A stretch of 64,000 bases of DNA, from assembly GCF_000471905.2 (NCBI RefSeq), contig NW_006499997.1:1051448-1115447 (forward strand), written 5' to 3'. Shown here one piece after another: positions 31,541-44,160 of this stretch. The stretch is from Amborella trichopoda. Lineage: Eukaryota; Streptophyta; Magnoliopsida; Amborellales; Amborellaceae. Below the pieces are notes generated by a model that was not told where the DNA came from, ran no database searches, and saw only the letters and a program-made list of their open reading frames with translations. A program made the translations under genes and the position numbers. The number at the start of each line of letters is the position of its first letter. Position 1 is the stretch's first letter.

Positions 31541-34500
31541 TCATTTCCCATAAAATAAGGATATATAGACTATTATATGTCTTTTTTGATGTACTTGTAT
31601 CCTCAGATGCATAAGAAGAGACTCGGTCGTAACTTGGTCCTACCGGTGCCAAAAACGCCGCTAGACCACGGGAACACTATAGAAATAAGCGTGATATGGG
31701 AGTAATCTCAAAATAAGTGTCAGAATGATCTTAAATTGCATGAGAGAGTCATCTCATTCCGACAAGTTTTGAGCCGATTAGGACGAAACTCAGTTTTTAA
31801 ATCCAGTTCCTATCATGCTAAAAATGGACCATATAACTACAACCTTATTTTTTGGGTACTACTACCATTAGATCCAGAAAGTCGAAAAACCCCCAAATAC
31901 CAAATTTTGGCTCAATCAGACCCTTTGGGACCATTCTGGACCTAACGTAGTAAACAAAGGTGGGTTTTACATTATTGCGGTGCAGCGCGGTACAACCTCA
32001 GTGAACTAAATTCCATTTATGGAAACTGTATTTTCTCATTTCGAGATGAATTTCAAATGCTCATAACTTGCTCATTTTGAGTCCAATTATGCTCAGATTC
32101 GGACACAAGCTAGATCTCATCAATACGCTCATTTTGACATATAGAACACATCATGGTGTGCCCCGAAACGAAAGAATTCTTAAAGAGAAAGTGGGCTCAA
32201 AACATGAAATTTTAGATTTTAAAAAGAGAAACATCTCATTCTTTGAAAGTCCATAGCTCGAGATCCCGATGTTGGATCATCGCAAGTATACGTTAGTTGC
32301 GATCGTGCTTCGAAGGGCTTCAATTTGATGTAGTGTTTTAGCATAATTGAAGGCCGGACGATACCAAATTTTGAGGTTAAAGAAGGCACATGTTCTGGTC
32401 GTTCAGAATCTCATTTTTCGGCGACCGCCCAAATTTTGAATGCACTCAAACGAAGACCAAAACATACGATATTTATAATAAAATGATCGTGATAGTATCC
32501 ACTTCAATTTTTGATCAAAATGAAGTCTCGAAACATCATGGATGGTGCCAAATTGGTGATCGAAGAATCAAAAGTTTTTGGACTTGGCCGGATTTTGGGT
32601 TCTTCCTTAAACTCTATTTCAAGATGATCAATGGGTATCAAAATGTGCATAATAGTGCAAGCAATGATTCTACGATGTTTGATAGGCCGAATTACGTCCG
32701 AAAACATCCGAAAAAGCTTTCGAGGCCTAGCAATAGCAAGAGGCCCCTCAAAGAGGGATGGTTTTATCATTTCATTAAAAATGCTTAGGGACAAATTTCT
32801 TATTATTTTAAAAAATGGGATTATTATTTTATTCTATTAAATGTGTAATTTTTAACAATTTTAGTGAATTTTGAGTATCCACCCATGTTTTGGGGTTACT
32901 CTATATCAGCAAGTTAAGTCATTTGTAATGGGAGTTTTGGAAATCAATTGAAAGAGCTTGAGAATTCAAAGAGCTTAGGCTTCTTCTTTTGCTTCAATCC
33001 CAAATCCAAACCCAAGGAGAGAGGAGAGAGAAGTAATTCTTAGAGAGAGAAAATACCCTTGGTACCCCTCACTCCTTAGAACTCCAAACTTGCCATTTCC
33101 TAGAACTCCCAACTTCCTACTCCCTCCTCCATACACCCTATCCTACTCCATATACCTTCGCCTACTCCATACACCCTATCATACTCCATACACCTTAGCC
33201 TACTCTATACATCCTATCCTACTCTATACACAATAGCTTCCATACACTCTAGGATTCCCAATTCCGAATCCTACTCTATACACCCTAGCTATCATACACC
33301 CTAACCTACTCCATACTCCCTAGTTTCTATACACCATAGCTTCAACACACCTAGCCTACATCTTACCTTACTCCAACCAACCTAGTCCATACACCTAGAG
33401 CCTATATCCTAGTCGTAGCCTCTCCAAGAACCAATACCGCTCTCTAAGATGCATGCAGAGGGACCCTTGAAGGCAAACTTTGGCCCGAGTCCACTTTAGG
33501 CCCACTCTCTTTCCTATCTCTTTCCCTCTCTCTCTCCACTCAGACCCAGGGCAGGTCCAAGCTCTCATGTAAGTATCGAGATTTTCTCGGCATAGTGAAG
33601 TACACGTGTGGCAGAAGAGAGAGGAGGCCACCGTGCGTGCAAGGAGAGAGGTCGTCATGCGTGCGAGAAGAGAGAGGAGGTCATCGTGCGTGACACCGCT
33701 GAGCCTATGCATGATCCTAGGTGCCATCTGCCTGCTGCATGATGTCATGCATGCCACCTGTCAAACTGCAAGCCACTGAGAGCCACTTGGTGAACCCAAG
33801 CTGCCACCTCCCACTTTTGAGACACATAAGTCTCTCTCTCTTTCCCTCACACCATGTTCATTTTCTCACTCTTGAGAAGCTAAACACTTAGAGTTCTCAG
33901 CCCCTTTTGTGCCCACTGTTAGAGAGATTGAAGTGGACACAGGTAAGTTGATCAAGCACCTTGTATGTCTTTACTTATGAAAGCATGAAATTAAGCAAGA
34001 GCTTGTATGAATTACGAAGAGGAAAGGTTGCATATATCCTTGGATATGTCATGTTTTTCCAAGAAATTATGCCTTCATTTGCATGACAATTTGGGCACTG
34101 AAATTCCTCTTGTCGACCATGAAAATTTGCGAAATTATAGTTACGTGAGTCTAATTTAAGATGAAAGAGGTCTCATGTAAATATCTATCATCAATTAGAA
34201 GTTATTGATTGTTCTTTGAGGCATGCCATGACCATACTGTGAATTTTTAGGGAAATTACATATTCTTGTAATGAACTTTTGATTAATCAAATGATATCCA
34301 AATGGCTTCAAACCACCTTTATTTGAAATATATGTGTTCTACTTAAATGTTGTCTTTGAAATCATCTCAAAATTTCTAATAGATTGGAAGTTATGTCTCT
34401 ATTTATGGGGACATGTCACTATTATTAGATTACAACAGATTTTAGAAAGTTCATTCCTATTGTACTGAGCTTTTGAGTGATCAAACGAGGTCCAAATACT

Positions 34501-35030
34501 TTCAAGCTACCTCCAATTGAAAGATATGTGTGTTTACTTTGAAGTTGGTTTTGAAACCATATCAAAATTCCTCCTAAATTGGGAATTATGACTCGGTTGG
34601 TGGGGACATGTTACTGTAAGGAATTGCAAAAGTTTCAGAACTGTATTCCATTTTGCATTGAGCTCTTGATTGATCAAATAACACTCAAATAACTTAAAAT
34701 TTCCTTTGATTGAAATATATATATGTCTATTTCAAGTTGAGGTTGAAATTGAGTTGAAATTTCTTATGAATTGGATACCATGCCTCCTTTTGCATATGTA
34801 TATCACTGATGGGAATGGTAGTGAATCTCAAACTATTGTATGATTCATGAAAAGTGGTGCATTGATTTATAATTTTCTGAAAAAAGCTTAAACCCTCCAT
34901 AAAGAGATTGAAATTATCTGTTATGAGACACTGAATATGCATGCTTATGATACTATGAATGCTTTTGAATTACTGAAAAAATAGCAAAGCAAGAGTGAAT
35001 GAATGCTTGAGTATGCATGTACACATCTGC
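31541..35030. other. LTR-retroelement-like noncoding sequence
   Basis: No coding domain was found; the open frame at 32390-32788 has no recognisable motif. The region 33110-33420 has irregular repeats of CTACTCCATACACCCTA. The stretches 34240-34340, 34440-34530 and 34640-34740 are diverged copies of a ~190-bp unit (TTGATTGATCAAATGA-TCCAAATA, then TTTGAAATATATGTGT). The style resembles gypsy LTR or untranslated sequence, inferred from the repeats and the LTR-like end at 36402. Confidence 0.4.
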
Positions 35031-35035
35031 AATTT

Positions 35036-35335
35036 GGACCACTATGCAATGGGACACCCATTGGCCATGGGATACTGTTATGATGTGTTTGTGATATGGA
35101 CCACTATGCAATGAGACACCCATTGATAATGAGATACTGTTATGATGTGACTGTGATAGGGACCACTATGCAATGGGACACCCATTGATAGTGAGATACT
35201 GTTATGATGTGACTGTGATATGGACCGCTACGCAATGGGTCACCTATTGGTAGTGTGGTATGATATTGTGAGACTTCTGATATAAGGCACTACGCAATGG
35301 GTCACTCGTTGGTGGTGCGATCTGTACCGTTATGA
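35036..35335. repeat. Five 62-bp repeats with a hairpin in each
   Basis: Units start at 35036, 35098, 35160, 35222 and about 35285. Each contains GCAATGGGACACCCATTG or a variant, in which CAATGGG and CCCATTG form a 7-bp inverted repeat around ACA. GATACTGTTATGATGTGA follows in the first three. A diverged sixth copy is seen near 35440. Confidence 0.9.
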
Positions 35336-35339
35336 TTGG

Positions 35340-35910
35340 AAAGTAATGCCGGCAACTGAGATCTTTCCTGACCCTCAAGATAGGAATGGGGTTGAGATGT
35401 GAATGTGAATATTTAAAAGGGTTGTGCCCCCCAAATCTATATGAGCACTACACACTAGGTTACCTAGTGGTAGTGTAACACCCACTTACCTGAAAGGCAT
35501 AAGGAGAGGATGGTGTCTTGCAAGGTCACCGCTTATCGAAAACGCCAAAGCGCACTGGGGACTGTGTGCATGTGTGAGGACATTACAAAATGAGACACCC
35601 ATTTGTCATTGTTCTCCCTCTTGAGTGAGGGTAGAAGTTCCAAGTTACAGGATTAGCTTGACCTGGTCGATGGGACTTCTACTTTGGGAGTAAGCTACTC
35701 TAGTTTCTGCCAGTGTGCATTGTGCATTTCGTCTGAGTTTCTATTTCGTTATTATGATAAGAGATGCAGTAAATATGAGCTTATGCAATATATGATGTCC
35801 TGATATCTGAATTATACTTCTTCTTACACTGCTAAAGAATTGTGATGCATGACTCCACGTTGTGACTTCTGTATAAATTTGGGAGGGGGGGGGGGGGTGT
35901 ATGTCTATAA
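35340..35910. other. Noncoding sequence between repeats
   Basis: I see no gene. A poly(G) run lies at 35881-35897. It appears to be continuous with the LTR-like region on both sides. Confidence 0.4.
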
Positions 35911-38809
35911 ATGTCATCATATATGGGCCGGAATGCAATAGTGTTGATTTACTTACTAGGCTTTTAGCTCATCCATTTATTTGTATCTATGTAGAGTGAT
36001 AACTTCCGACTCTTGAGAGTGGGCAATTGGACATTGTGGCAGGCTACTGAAGCTCAGTGCTGGGACAAGGGAGCTTCTTGATAGTAGGTGTTTGGTGGCA
36101 GTGTCATAGAGTTGTTTTGATGAAGTGTTGTAATCTTGTTGTCAGGTCTGTAGTGCCTTGAACATAATTGTAAAAGAATTTCTAGAGAACGTATATGTGT
36201 AATATGGTTTTATTTTGTTCAATTTTGTGTGGATCATGCTGAATGAGGTTTTATTTTTTTCTTTCATGGTATGCTGTGATTCCGCATTTTAAAACGCGTT
36301 GAGCCACTCTCACCTGAGTAGCGTTTGCCACCTCCGATCACTATCCCGCACTCTGTCGCCCTTCAGCAAGTACGATAGGAATAGGTTGGTGGGGTCATGA
36401 CACACTCTCCCTCTCTCTCTTTGCTCTTACTCTCTTTTTGCTATCTCTCTCCATTCGGACCCAGAGCGGCTCTGAGCTCTCTCTCTCTCTCTCTTTGCTC
36501 TTACTCTCTCTCTTTGCTCTCGCTCTCTCTCTTTGCTCTTACTTTCTCTCTCTCTCTCTCTCTCTCTCTCCACTTGGACTCAAGATGGGTTTGAGCTCTC
36601 ACTCTTCCTCTCTCTCTCTCTCTTTGATCTCACTCTCTCTCCCTCTCTCTTCTAGTCATAGACCCACACTAGAGGCGGGCCCGTCTCCCTCTCCCTTTCT
36701 TTCTCTTACTCTCTCTCTCTCGCCTTAGTGATGGACTCGTGTCATCCTCTCCCTCTATTTTTCTCTCCCCCTTTCACCCTCTCTCGCCCTACCAAGTCAT
36801 GGACCTGCGCTATAGGCAGGTCCGTCCTTGCTCTCTACATCTTGCTCTCCCTCTCTCACCCTCACTCCCCCTCATAAGTCACAGACCCGTGCCATAGGCA
36901 AGTCCATTCTCGCTCTCCATCTCTCTCTCTCTCTTTCTCTCTCTTTCATCCTCTCTTTAACCACTTAGACACAGACCCGTGCCATAAGCAGGTCCACCCC
37001 GCTCTCTTACTCCACTCTCTCTAACTCCCATCACTCACTCATCCATCCTTATCTACGCTCTCTCATCCATTCTCTCTTTCTTTGACCTCTCATTCACCCA
37101 CTCTCATTTCATTACTTCTTTATTTTCTCTTCACTCATCTCTTCTCTTACACTCGGTCACTCGAGCCGGGGTCCTCCTGAGATAGCTTCTTAGGGTTCCA
37201 ACTCTTGGGCTACTGCTTTAACCATCAATTTACATAGTGTTTTGGGACGTAAGAGACTTAGATTCTCTTGCGATCGATCACTCAGGCTGGGGTCCTTTTG
37301 AGACAGTTTTATTAGAGTTTTAACACTTGAATATCATCATTTATAGGCTGGAATACAATAGTATTGATTTACTTACTGGGCTTTTAGCTCATCCCTTTAT
37401 TTCCATCTATGTAGAGTGATAACTTCCAACTCTTGAGAGTGGGCAACTGGACATTTGTGGCAGGTGACTGAAGCTCGGTGTTGGACAAAGCAACTTCTTT
37501 ATAGTAGGTGTTTGGTGGCAGTGCCATAGAGTTGTTTTGGTGAAGTCTTGTAATCTTGTTGTCATGCCCGTAGTGCCTTGAACATAATTGTAAAAGAATT
37601 TCTAGATAATGTATATGTGTAATATGGTTTTATTATGTTCAGTTTTGTGTGGAGCACGATGAATGGGTTTTATTTTTTTCTTTCATGGTTTGCTTTGATT
37701 CCGCATTTCTAAACGCGTTGAGCCACTCTCACCTGAGTGGCGTTCGCCACCTCTGATCGCGATCCTGCACTCTGTCCTCCTCCGGGAAGTACGGTAGGAG
37801 TAGAGTGGCGGGGTCATGACACACTCTCCCTCTCTGTCTTTGCTCTCACTCTCTTTTTGCTCTCTCTCCATTCGGACCCAGGGTGGCTTTCAGCTGTCTC
37901 TCGCTTTGCTCTTACTCTCTCTCTTTGCTCTCGCTCTCTCTCTTTGCTCTCACTCTCTCTCTCTCCACTCGGACCCAAGATGGGTTTGAGCTCTCACTCT
38001 TCCTGTCTCTCTCTCTTTGATCTCACACTCTCTCTCCACTCAGACCCAAGGCAAGTTTGAGCTCTCACTCTCTCTCTGTTTTTGCTCACACTATCTCTCC
38101 CTCTCTTTGCTCTCACTCTCTCTCCCTCTCTCTTCTAGTCACAGACCTGCACTATAGGTGGGCCCGTCTCCCTCTCCCTCTCTTTTTCTTACTCTCTCTC
38201 TATCTCGCCTTAGTCATGGACTCATGCCATCCTCTCCCTCTATTTTTCTCTCCCCCTTTCACCCTCTCTCGCCCTACCAAGTCATGAACCTATGCTATAG
38301 GCGGATCCATCCTCTCCCTTTACATGTTCCTCTCCCTCTCTCACCCTCACTCCCCCTCACAAGTCACAGACCCGTGCCATAGGCAAGTCCATTCTCTCTC
38401 TCCATCTCTCTCTCTCTCTCTGTTTCATCCTCTCTTTCACCACTTAGATACAGACTCGTGCCATAGGCAGGGCCACCCCCTCTCTTACTCCACTCTCTCT
38501 AACTCCCATCACTCACTCATCTATCCTTATCTACTCTCTCTCATCCATTCTCTCTTTCTCTGACCTCTCATTCACCCACCCTCATTTCATTACTTCTTTA
38601 TTTTCTCTTTACCCATCTCTTCTCTTACACTTGGTCACTCGAGCCGGGGTCCTCTTGAGATAGCTTTTTAGGGTTCCAACTCTTGGGCTATTGCTCTAAC
38701 CCTTAGTTTACATAGTGTTTTGAGATGAAAGAGACTTAGATTCTCTTGCACTCGATCACTCAGGCTGGGGTCCTCCTGAGATAGTTTTATTAGAGTTTTA
38801 ATACTTGAA
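35911..38809. repeat. ~1.42-kb tandem duplication including an LTR-like end and CT-rich tracts
   Basis: Copy 1 (35911-37335) and copy 2 (37336-38809) share long, nearly identical blocks, for example GTAGAGTGATAACTTCC, TTGTAAAAGAATTTCTAG, AAACGCGTTGAGCCACTCTC and GGGGTCATGACACACTCTCC. GGGGTCATGACA ends at 36402 and 37821 and looks like a gypsy LTR terminus. The CT-rich halves (36400-37180, 37822-38600) vary in repeat length. The serine/leucine-rich frames there are by-products of CTCTCT. Confidence 0.85.
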
Positions 38810-39060
38810 CTACTCTAACCACCGGGTTACATAGTGTTCAGGCTGTGAGAGATTTCTATCTCTTTCATTCTCTTTTACTCTATTATCTTCTCTCTCTGGA
38901 TCGCTTTTAACGTGCTCTTTGGGTTAGTGACATAGTCATGGGTTAATGACATAGTCATGGGTTAAGTCACGCAAATCCACTTCCCGAACCCTTCGGGTAC
39001 CAAGGCTTTGAGCCTAGTACTTTCCCTTGTCTTCGGTAACACTCCTTAGGAGAGGTTACA
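38810..39060 (+). other. Leader before gypsy gag
   Basis: It contains a 20-bp direct duplication (GGGTTAGTGACATAGTCATG / GGGTTAATGACATAGTCATG at 38931-38962). No primer-binding site was identified. Confidence 0.4.
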
Positions 39061-39081
39061 TCGGGAGGCTGCCCGATTCTC

Positions 39082-40505
39082 GTGATCAATCAAGATGGTG
39101 ATGGTCCCAAAGATCCAATGACATGTTTTAATGAAACCTTGAATCAAATCTTGGATAGGCTCAAAGAATTAAAAAATGCTCGACCAATCAGGGCATCTTC
39201 TCACCATGAAGAAAATTCCCCTCTTGCGCCTCAACTTGAAGAAGAAGAGCGAAGATCACCACCTCCTCCTATAACTCAAACCTCACGACCTCCAGTTCCT
39301 CCAATTCTTCCTGATATACAACCCCATGTAGTGTCTCACGCTATTTCCCCAACAGTCACACCGGAAGATATTCAAAACATGATCAATAGAAGCATTCAAG
39401 GCTTGCAAATCCCAAAAGTTCATGAAAATGCCCATTACAAGAAGCCTTACCTGCCCTTCATTGATCGAGTTCTTGTTCCACCTGGTTACCAAAAGGGAAG
39501 GTTGCGTATCTTTGATAGCACCGGCTCACCCCAACAACATGTGGCATACTTTGTGTCAGCATGCAAGGAATCGGCTTTCAATCCCATACTGCTTCTTTGA
39601 CAGTTTGTGGAGACACTAGCTGAACCTGCCTTTAAATGGTATGTGTGTTTGCTCCCGAATTCTGTTCACTCCTTGGAGGAGATGGAACAACTATTCTACA
39701 AATGCTTTTATGAAGTCGTGTGAGAAGTTCAGACAATAGAGCTTGTCATTATGACTAAAAGGGTGAACGAACCAGTGAACCAATATATTCAGAGGTGGAG
39801 GGACCTAGCGGTATACCAGAGCAACCCTATGCTTGAGATCGACACCATGTAAATATGTATAAGGAACATGAAGAAATAAATCTCCCTTCATGTCGAAGCT
39901 TCTAATCCTACCACCTTCTCAGACATGATCTCTAAGGCCGTGAAAATTGAAAGCTTACTTAAGCATCATGGTGGGACTCAGGCTCAAACCTCGGGGGGAG
40001 GTCATTGTCGGACCTTAACTAATAACTGGTCTAACCCTCACACTACGAGCAAAGAGACAATGTCAGTGCAACAGTTACCACCACACTCATTCTTCCCAAA
40101 CCTCCTACTACCAACACACCTCTTAAAACATTGGATACTTCTCGAGGGGTATCGCAATTCAAGGGTCAAGGGGAACGTCAACAATGACAATTACAACCTA
40201 AGGCTTATAACAGAGTTCTACCACCACGAAATCTTTACCAGCCCAATTACTTTGAGTAAAGGATGAACACACAATACAACTTTAATAAAGCTTGGGTACT
40301 GCTTCTTCTAAAAATGTTGTTAGAGCAAGGCATGATAATTCTTCCAAAGCCTAAGAGACTAGATCAAGTAGGGCTCACCAATAACAAGAATTATTGTGCT
40401 TATCGTCGGATGTTGAGTCATCACGTTCAATACTGCTTTCATCTCAAGGACCATATCGAAGCCTTGATTCAGAAAGGGCAAATTCACTTGGACAGTCTCA
40501 GGTAA
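39082..40505 (+). pseudogene. Tat-type gypsy gag, broken
   Basis: The frame 39082-39600 has a proline-rich N-terminus and then the retrotransposon gag region, with FDSTGSPQQHVAYFVSACKE and, after a stop, ETLAEPAFKWYVCL and VNQYIQRWRDLAVY. Further on, FSDMISKAVKIESLLKHHGG matches the end of the gag domain. Stops occur at 39598, 39721 and 39850. Near 40389-40440, YCAYRRMLSHHVQYC is a CX2HX4HX4C-type knuckle with one histidine replaced by arginine. Gag would form the cytoplasmic particle. Confidence 0.8.
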
Positions 40506-40565
40506 GCTTTCGAGATAGTAGAAGTATCACATGTGGTCATAGTATGAGAAGAACGAATGTAGACT

Positions 40566-41300
40566 TTGCAACCAGAAGAAGTACCATCTGACCTTCTTCC
40601 AAACCTCTTTGTAATGATGGCGCTGCAAGGGTTGATTACCCCACTCTCATCAAGACAACCTAGGCATTTGATTCGGGGAACTAAAAATATTTGGTGCCCA
40701 TTCCACCAAGTGTGGGGCCATGAGATATCTCAGTGTTCGAGTTTAAGGATATTAGTGCAAGAGTCTATAGCTGAAGGACGAATCATTGTGAATGTACCAG
40801 TCCAAACTCGTGAACCACCGAATCCAGTAACCCCTGAAAATGCCACCAAGGAACCTTTTACTTCTCACAATGAAATGAAAGAAGAGAAAGTTCACTCCAA
40901 TGGTTCTAAGAAGACAGGTGAAACAATTGACTCTTCATACCTGATTACAGTTCAAGAGGAACAACCTTGGGGTGACCCCATGGATGAAGTGTCCCCCGAC
41001 ATGTTTCCTATCATCTTTGATATGCTCATACAATAAGAGATGATTAAGCTTTGCTTGCCTAAGAAGGCGAAGCACCTGAAGATGGAATGTAAGGATTTAT
41101 GGTGCCTATATCATCATATGAAAGGACATGATCTGCTTTAGTGTTTGGGATTCAGAGACATTCTAGAGGAGTTCATAAGAAATAGTGAAGTAGTCATTGA
41201 TAACACCCCACCCCAATGTCAAAAGATTGCTCATGGCGATATAACCCAAGAAACTCCCATTTCCAAAGTACCTCTTGAAATGCCCAAGTCATGACAAGAA
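40566..41300 (+). pseudogene. Gag C-terminal region with two more CX2HX4HX4C knuckles
   Basis: WCPFHQVWGHEISQC at about 40687-40741 keeps all four ligands. A second copy, WCLYHHMKGHDLL-stop-C at about 41097-41150, is interrupted by TAG. Each is followed by a similar tail (LRILVQESIAEGRI and FRDILEEFIRNSEV), so the segment was duplicated. With the knuckle at 40400 there are three copies spaced about 300-400 bp. This knuckle form is typical of Tat-type gag-pro. Confidence 0.65.
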
Positions 41301-41579
41301 CATCATGGGAGTGGCAAAATGAAAAGCCCCAGGAGGGAGGCCATTCAGCAAGCAAATGTGGTATCTATACCACCAACTCATAAGACTGCACCTTTAAGAA
41401 AAGGAAGAAGAGTAAGCGGTCTTCAAGGGCTCAATGCCGAAAATAAAAATTGCCACAGTCATCGGTTGAAGTACCATTCTTTCCCCTTATTCCCCTTCTT
41501 CTTACTTTGTATGACTTTATCTCAAGGAAAGTCCTTTTTGTTGAGGGTAGTCAATATATAACCATGAAAACATTCCAAA

Positions 41580-41890
41580 TCCCGTCCAATATAGGTGAGG
41601 ACATTAAAAGAACCCCAAAATAGTCTAAAAAAGGTAAAAACTCTAAAAGCACCCCTCAAAGGTCCATGCAGGGTAAAGACTTTAAAGATCCCCTACAATC
41701 ATCCAACAAGGGTTATGATGTTAAAATTCCTCGAGTACATCTAATTAGAGTGAAGACGTTAAAAACCTCTTTGAGTCCAATTCAGGTGATGACCCCAAAT
41801 GCTACCTGGTTCGGTCCAATTTAAGTGATGACCTTAAAAGCTACCTGGTTCGGTCCAATTTAAGTGATGACCCTAAAAGATCTATCTCTT
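41580..41890. repeat. Degenerate repeats with GTCCAATT-AGTGATGACC core
   Basis: Three units at 41775, 41814 and 41853 (period 39) share GTCCAATT, AGTGATGACC and AAAGCTACCTGGTTCG. Upstream to 41580 more decayed copies repeat GACATTAAA or GACTTTAAA every 45-50 bp. A related GACCTTAAAA motif recurs at 50040-50350 in the same element. Confidence 0.75.
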
Positions 41891-42451
41891 CTTCTATCCC
41901 CGATTCTTTAAACTCTTCTTCTCTCTCTGAGCTTACGCTTGAATTCCCAGACTTTGAGGCTCTTGATGAAGAGCTCAAACTCTGCAATATTAGGACATCG
42001 CAAGCAGCTAAGGAAGATGGTCGCTCAAAAGGCCTGATTCTTGAGCGTTTGGGATGCTATGGCTTTTACTGCCAAAAAGGACAACCCTTGTCCTACTCCC
42101 GCAGAGCCTGACTTGGGAGAACTATGGAAGAACTAAAGGGTAGAGAGTTCCTCAACCTATGAAGCATGCCACATGTTGGTTTTTCATGAGGTAAGCACAA
42201 TAGCTGCAATTACGATTGAGATCACGAAAGAGACTTAAGCCAATTCACAGACCAGCTCCACCTAAACTCCAAAAATACCCCCACTGGTTCCATATCTAAA
42301 CTCACCTATTCCCACTCAAGAATTACCCCCTCTCTTAAAATACCCAGAACCACCACTAGTCCCTTACCCAAATCCTTCACCGTCTTTCCTCAAAAACCCT
42401 AAACCATCATAACCTTCATCTTCTCATGTCTTAACGACACCTATTCCGGCT

Positions 42452-43210
42452 GTGCAACCCAGTCAGCCCTCTGTGCCTCCTCCTGTAACTACAACCGACC
42501 CTTCCTTAGCAATTGTAGCAAACCCTTCCCCTCTAAAAGCTACTCCATTACCACTTGTGCCTTCAAAACCAATGGTGAACCGAGGAGTTGTCTTTCCTGA
42601 AACCGACAAAGTCAAGGATGATGTGATTGGGCACATGAGACTCTCAGCTCTCTTGAGTGTTTATGATGCTCTCATGTTGTCAAATGACTTTCGTATGGCT
42701 CTGGTAAAAGCTCTCTCCCAGCTTGAAGTTTATGAGATTGAGATTGAGCGAATTGAGGTAAACCCTATAATCATTAACAATTGCATGGCTATCACTTTCT
42801 CTGATGATGACCTCCAATTGGGTGAAAGGTTTTACAACCGGCCTCTCTTCATAACTAGTGAACTACACGTTTGTCCAATCAATCGGATCATGTTATATGG
42901 GGGATCAGCAGTGAACCTTATGCCCAAGAGAATACTACTCGAATCGGGATAGGCGTCGAGCAGCTCGAGCCCACGAGCCTAACGGTTCAAGGATTCAACC
43001 ACTCGGGGGAGAAACAGGCTGGTGTTATCCATCTCAAGCTCAAGATTGGAGATTTGAATACTTCCACACTGTTTCATGTGATTGAGATAGACACTTCCTA
43101 CAACATTCTTCTGGTCATCCTTGACTACATGATCATGGGGTGGTTCCATCCACATTCCATTAGTGCTTCAAATATAGCCGAGATGGAAGGAACACACGAT
43201 CTATGCTGAT
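42452..43210 (+). pseudogene. Gypsy aspartic protease, catalytic Asp replaced by Tyr
   Basis: After a proline-rich linker, the frame has AITFSDDDLQLGERFYNRPL and then the active-site block MLYGGSAVNLMP, in which the expected D of DGGSAVN is Y (codon 42896-42898). A frameshift near 42940 leads to LTVQGFNHSGEKQAG, GVIHLKLKIGD and LFHVIEIDTSYNILL, the rest of the retropepsin fold. The block matches Tat-lineage proteases. The catalytic change alone would abolish processing. Confidence 0.82.
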
Positions 43211-43234
43211 AAGAGACGGTTTCCCATTGCTGAG

Positions 43235-44160
43235 ATGCATTATGATGATGCAAAGTACTATTTCATGGATCCTATGCCATCTCAAGAGCTAATGTTGCCT
43301 ATGAAAGCAACTATGAACCCTAACATGAGAGAAAGTACTGAGACCTCTCATGAAGATGTTGAGGATATGGTAGGATCACTCAATCATATGTTTCAAGAAG
43401 AGATGAGGTGTGGAAAAGTGATTCCCTTTATCCTCATTGATGGAAATTTACCAAGTTCTCCAGTGGAAGTGATGCCTCAAAGTCATAAAGAGCAAGCTTC
43501 ATCTTCTGCCCCACTTCTCAAGAATCCATTTGGGTGGTGGCTCAAACTGAACAAGTCATGAAAGAAGAAACCACTGACTTGGTTGCTACTGTCACTTATA
43601 CTCATGGCAATGTGAAGGTGTTACGTATCCCGATCCCCTTTCTAGAAGCTGAGGTTGCTTGTCGAGCTGAGACCGACCAGATAACTGACCCAAAGGTCTT
43701 GCACATTCCAGTCTCTTTAAGAGAGGAGAATAATGTTCACCTTACTCCTCAAGTCAACTACACACCAAATCACCTCAAGGTATTGTAAATACTAGAGGTT
43801 TTACACATCGAGGAGCCAGCACGACCATTTCAAGGTCTTGCAAATCCTCGAGGTCTTGCATATCCCAGTTCCTGAAAGGGAGGAGGATAATGCTTACCTC
43901 ACCTCGTCAGCTCCATATTAACAAGATCGCCTTAAAGTCTTGCAAATCCCTGAGGTATTGCATATCCCCATCCCCGAAAGGGAGGAGAATTGTGCTTACC
44001 TCACTCACAAAGCTCAAAAGGTCTTGCGCTTCCCAACCCCCGTCATGGAGACCTAGGTTGCTAATCAAAACATGACAAGTAGTCTCCTTTCCCCCTCCAA
44101 TGACTTCATCGGCACTCCTGAACAGCAACTTGAGGTTCAAAGAAAGCCACTATTGCTGAG
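43235..44160 (+). pseudogene. Post-protease linker with repeated KVL-IP peptides
   Basis: The sequence continues the polyprotein (FPIAEMHYDDAKYYF). From 43600 to 44040 it then repeats a peptide of the form KVLxIPxPxREExxxxLT in changing frames, with DNA units of about 95-150 bp (TCTTGCA-ATCCC, then GAAAGGGAGGAG). This is a coding-type tandem expansion that later decayed. No enzyme domain was recognised. Confidence 0.55.

Noticed and set aside
32390..32788. 132-codon frame in LTR-like sequence
   Set aside because: No recognisable motif, overlaps a similar open frame on the other strand, and lies in retroelement-like noncoding DNA.
35036..35335. Direct repeats considered as a CRISPR array
   Set aside because: No unique spacers, wrong domain of life; plain tandem repeats.
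36397..38563. Several serine/leucine-rich frames of 60-110 codons
   Set aside because: They are translations of CTCTCT tracts within the tandem duplication; no motif, and frames shift between copies.
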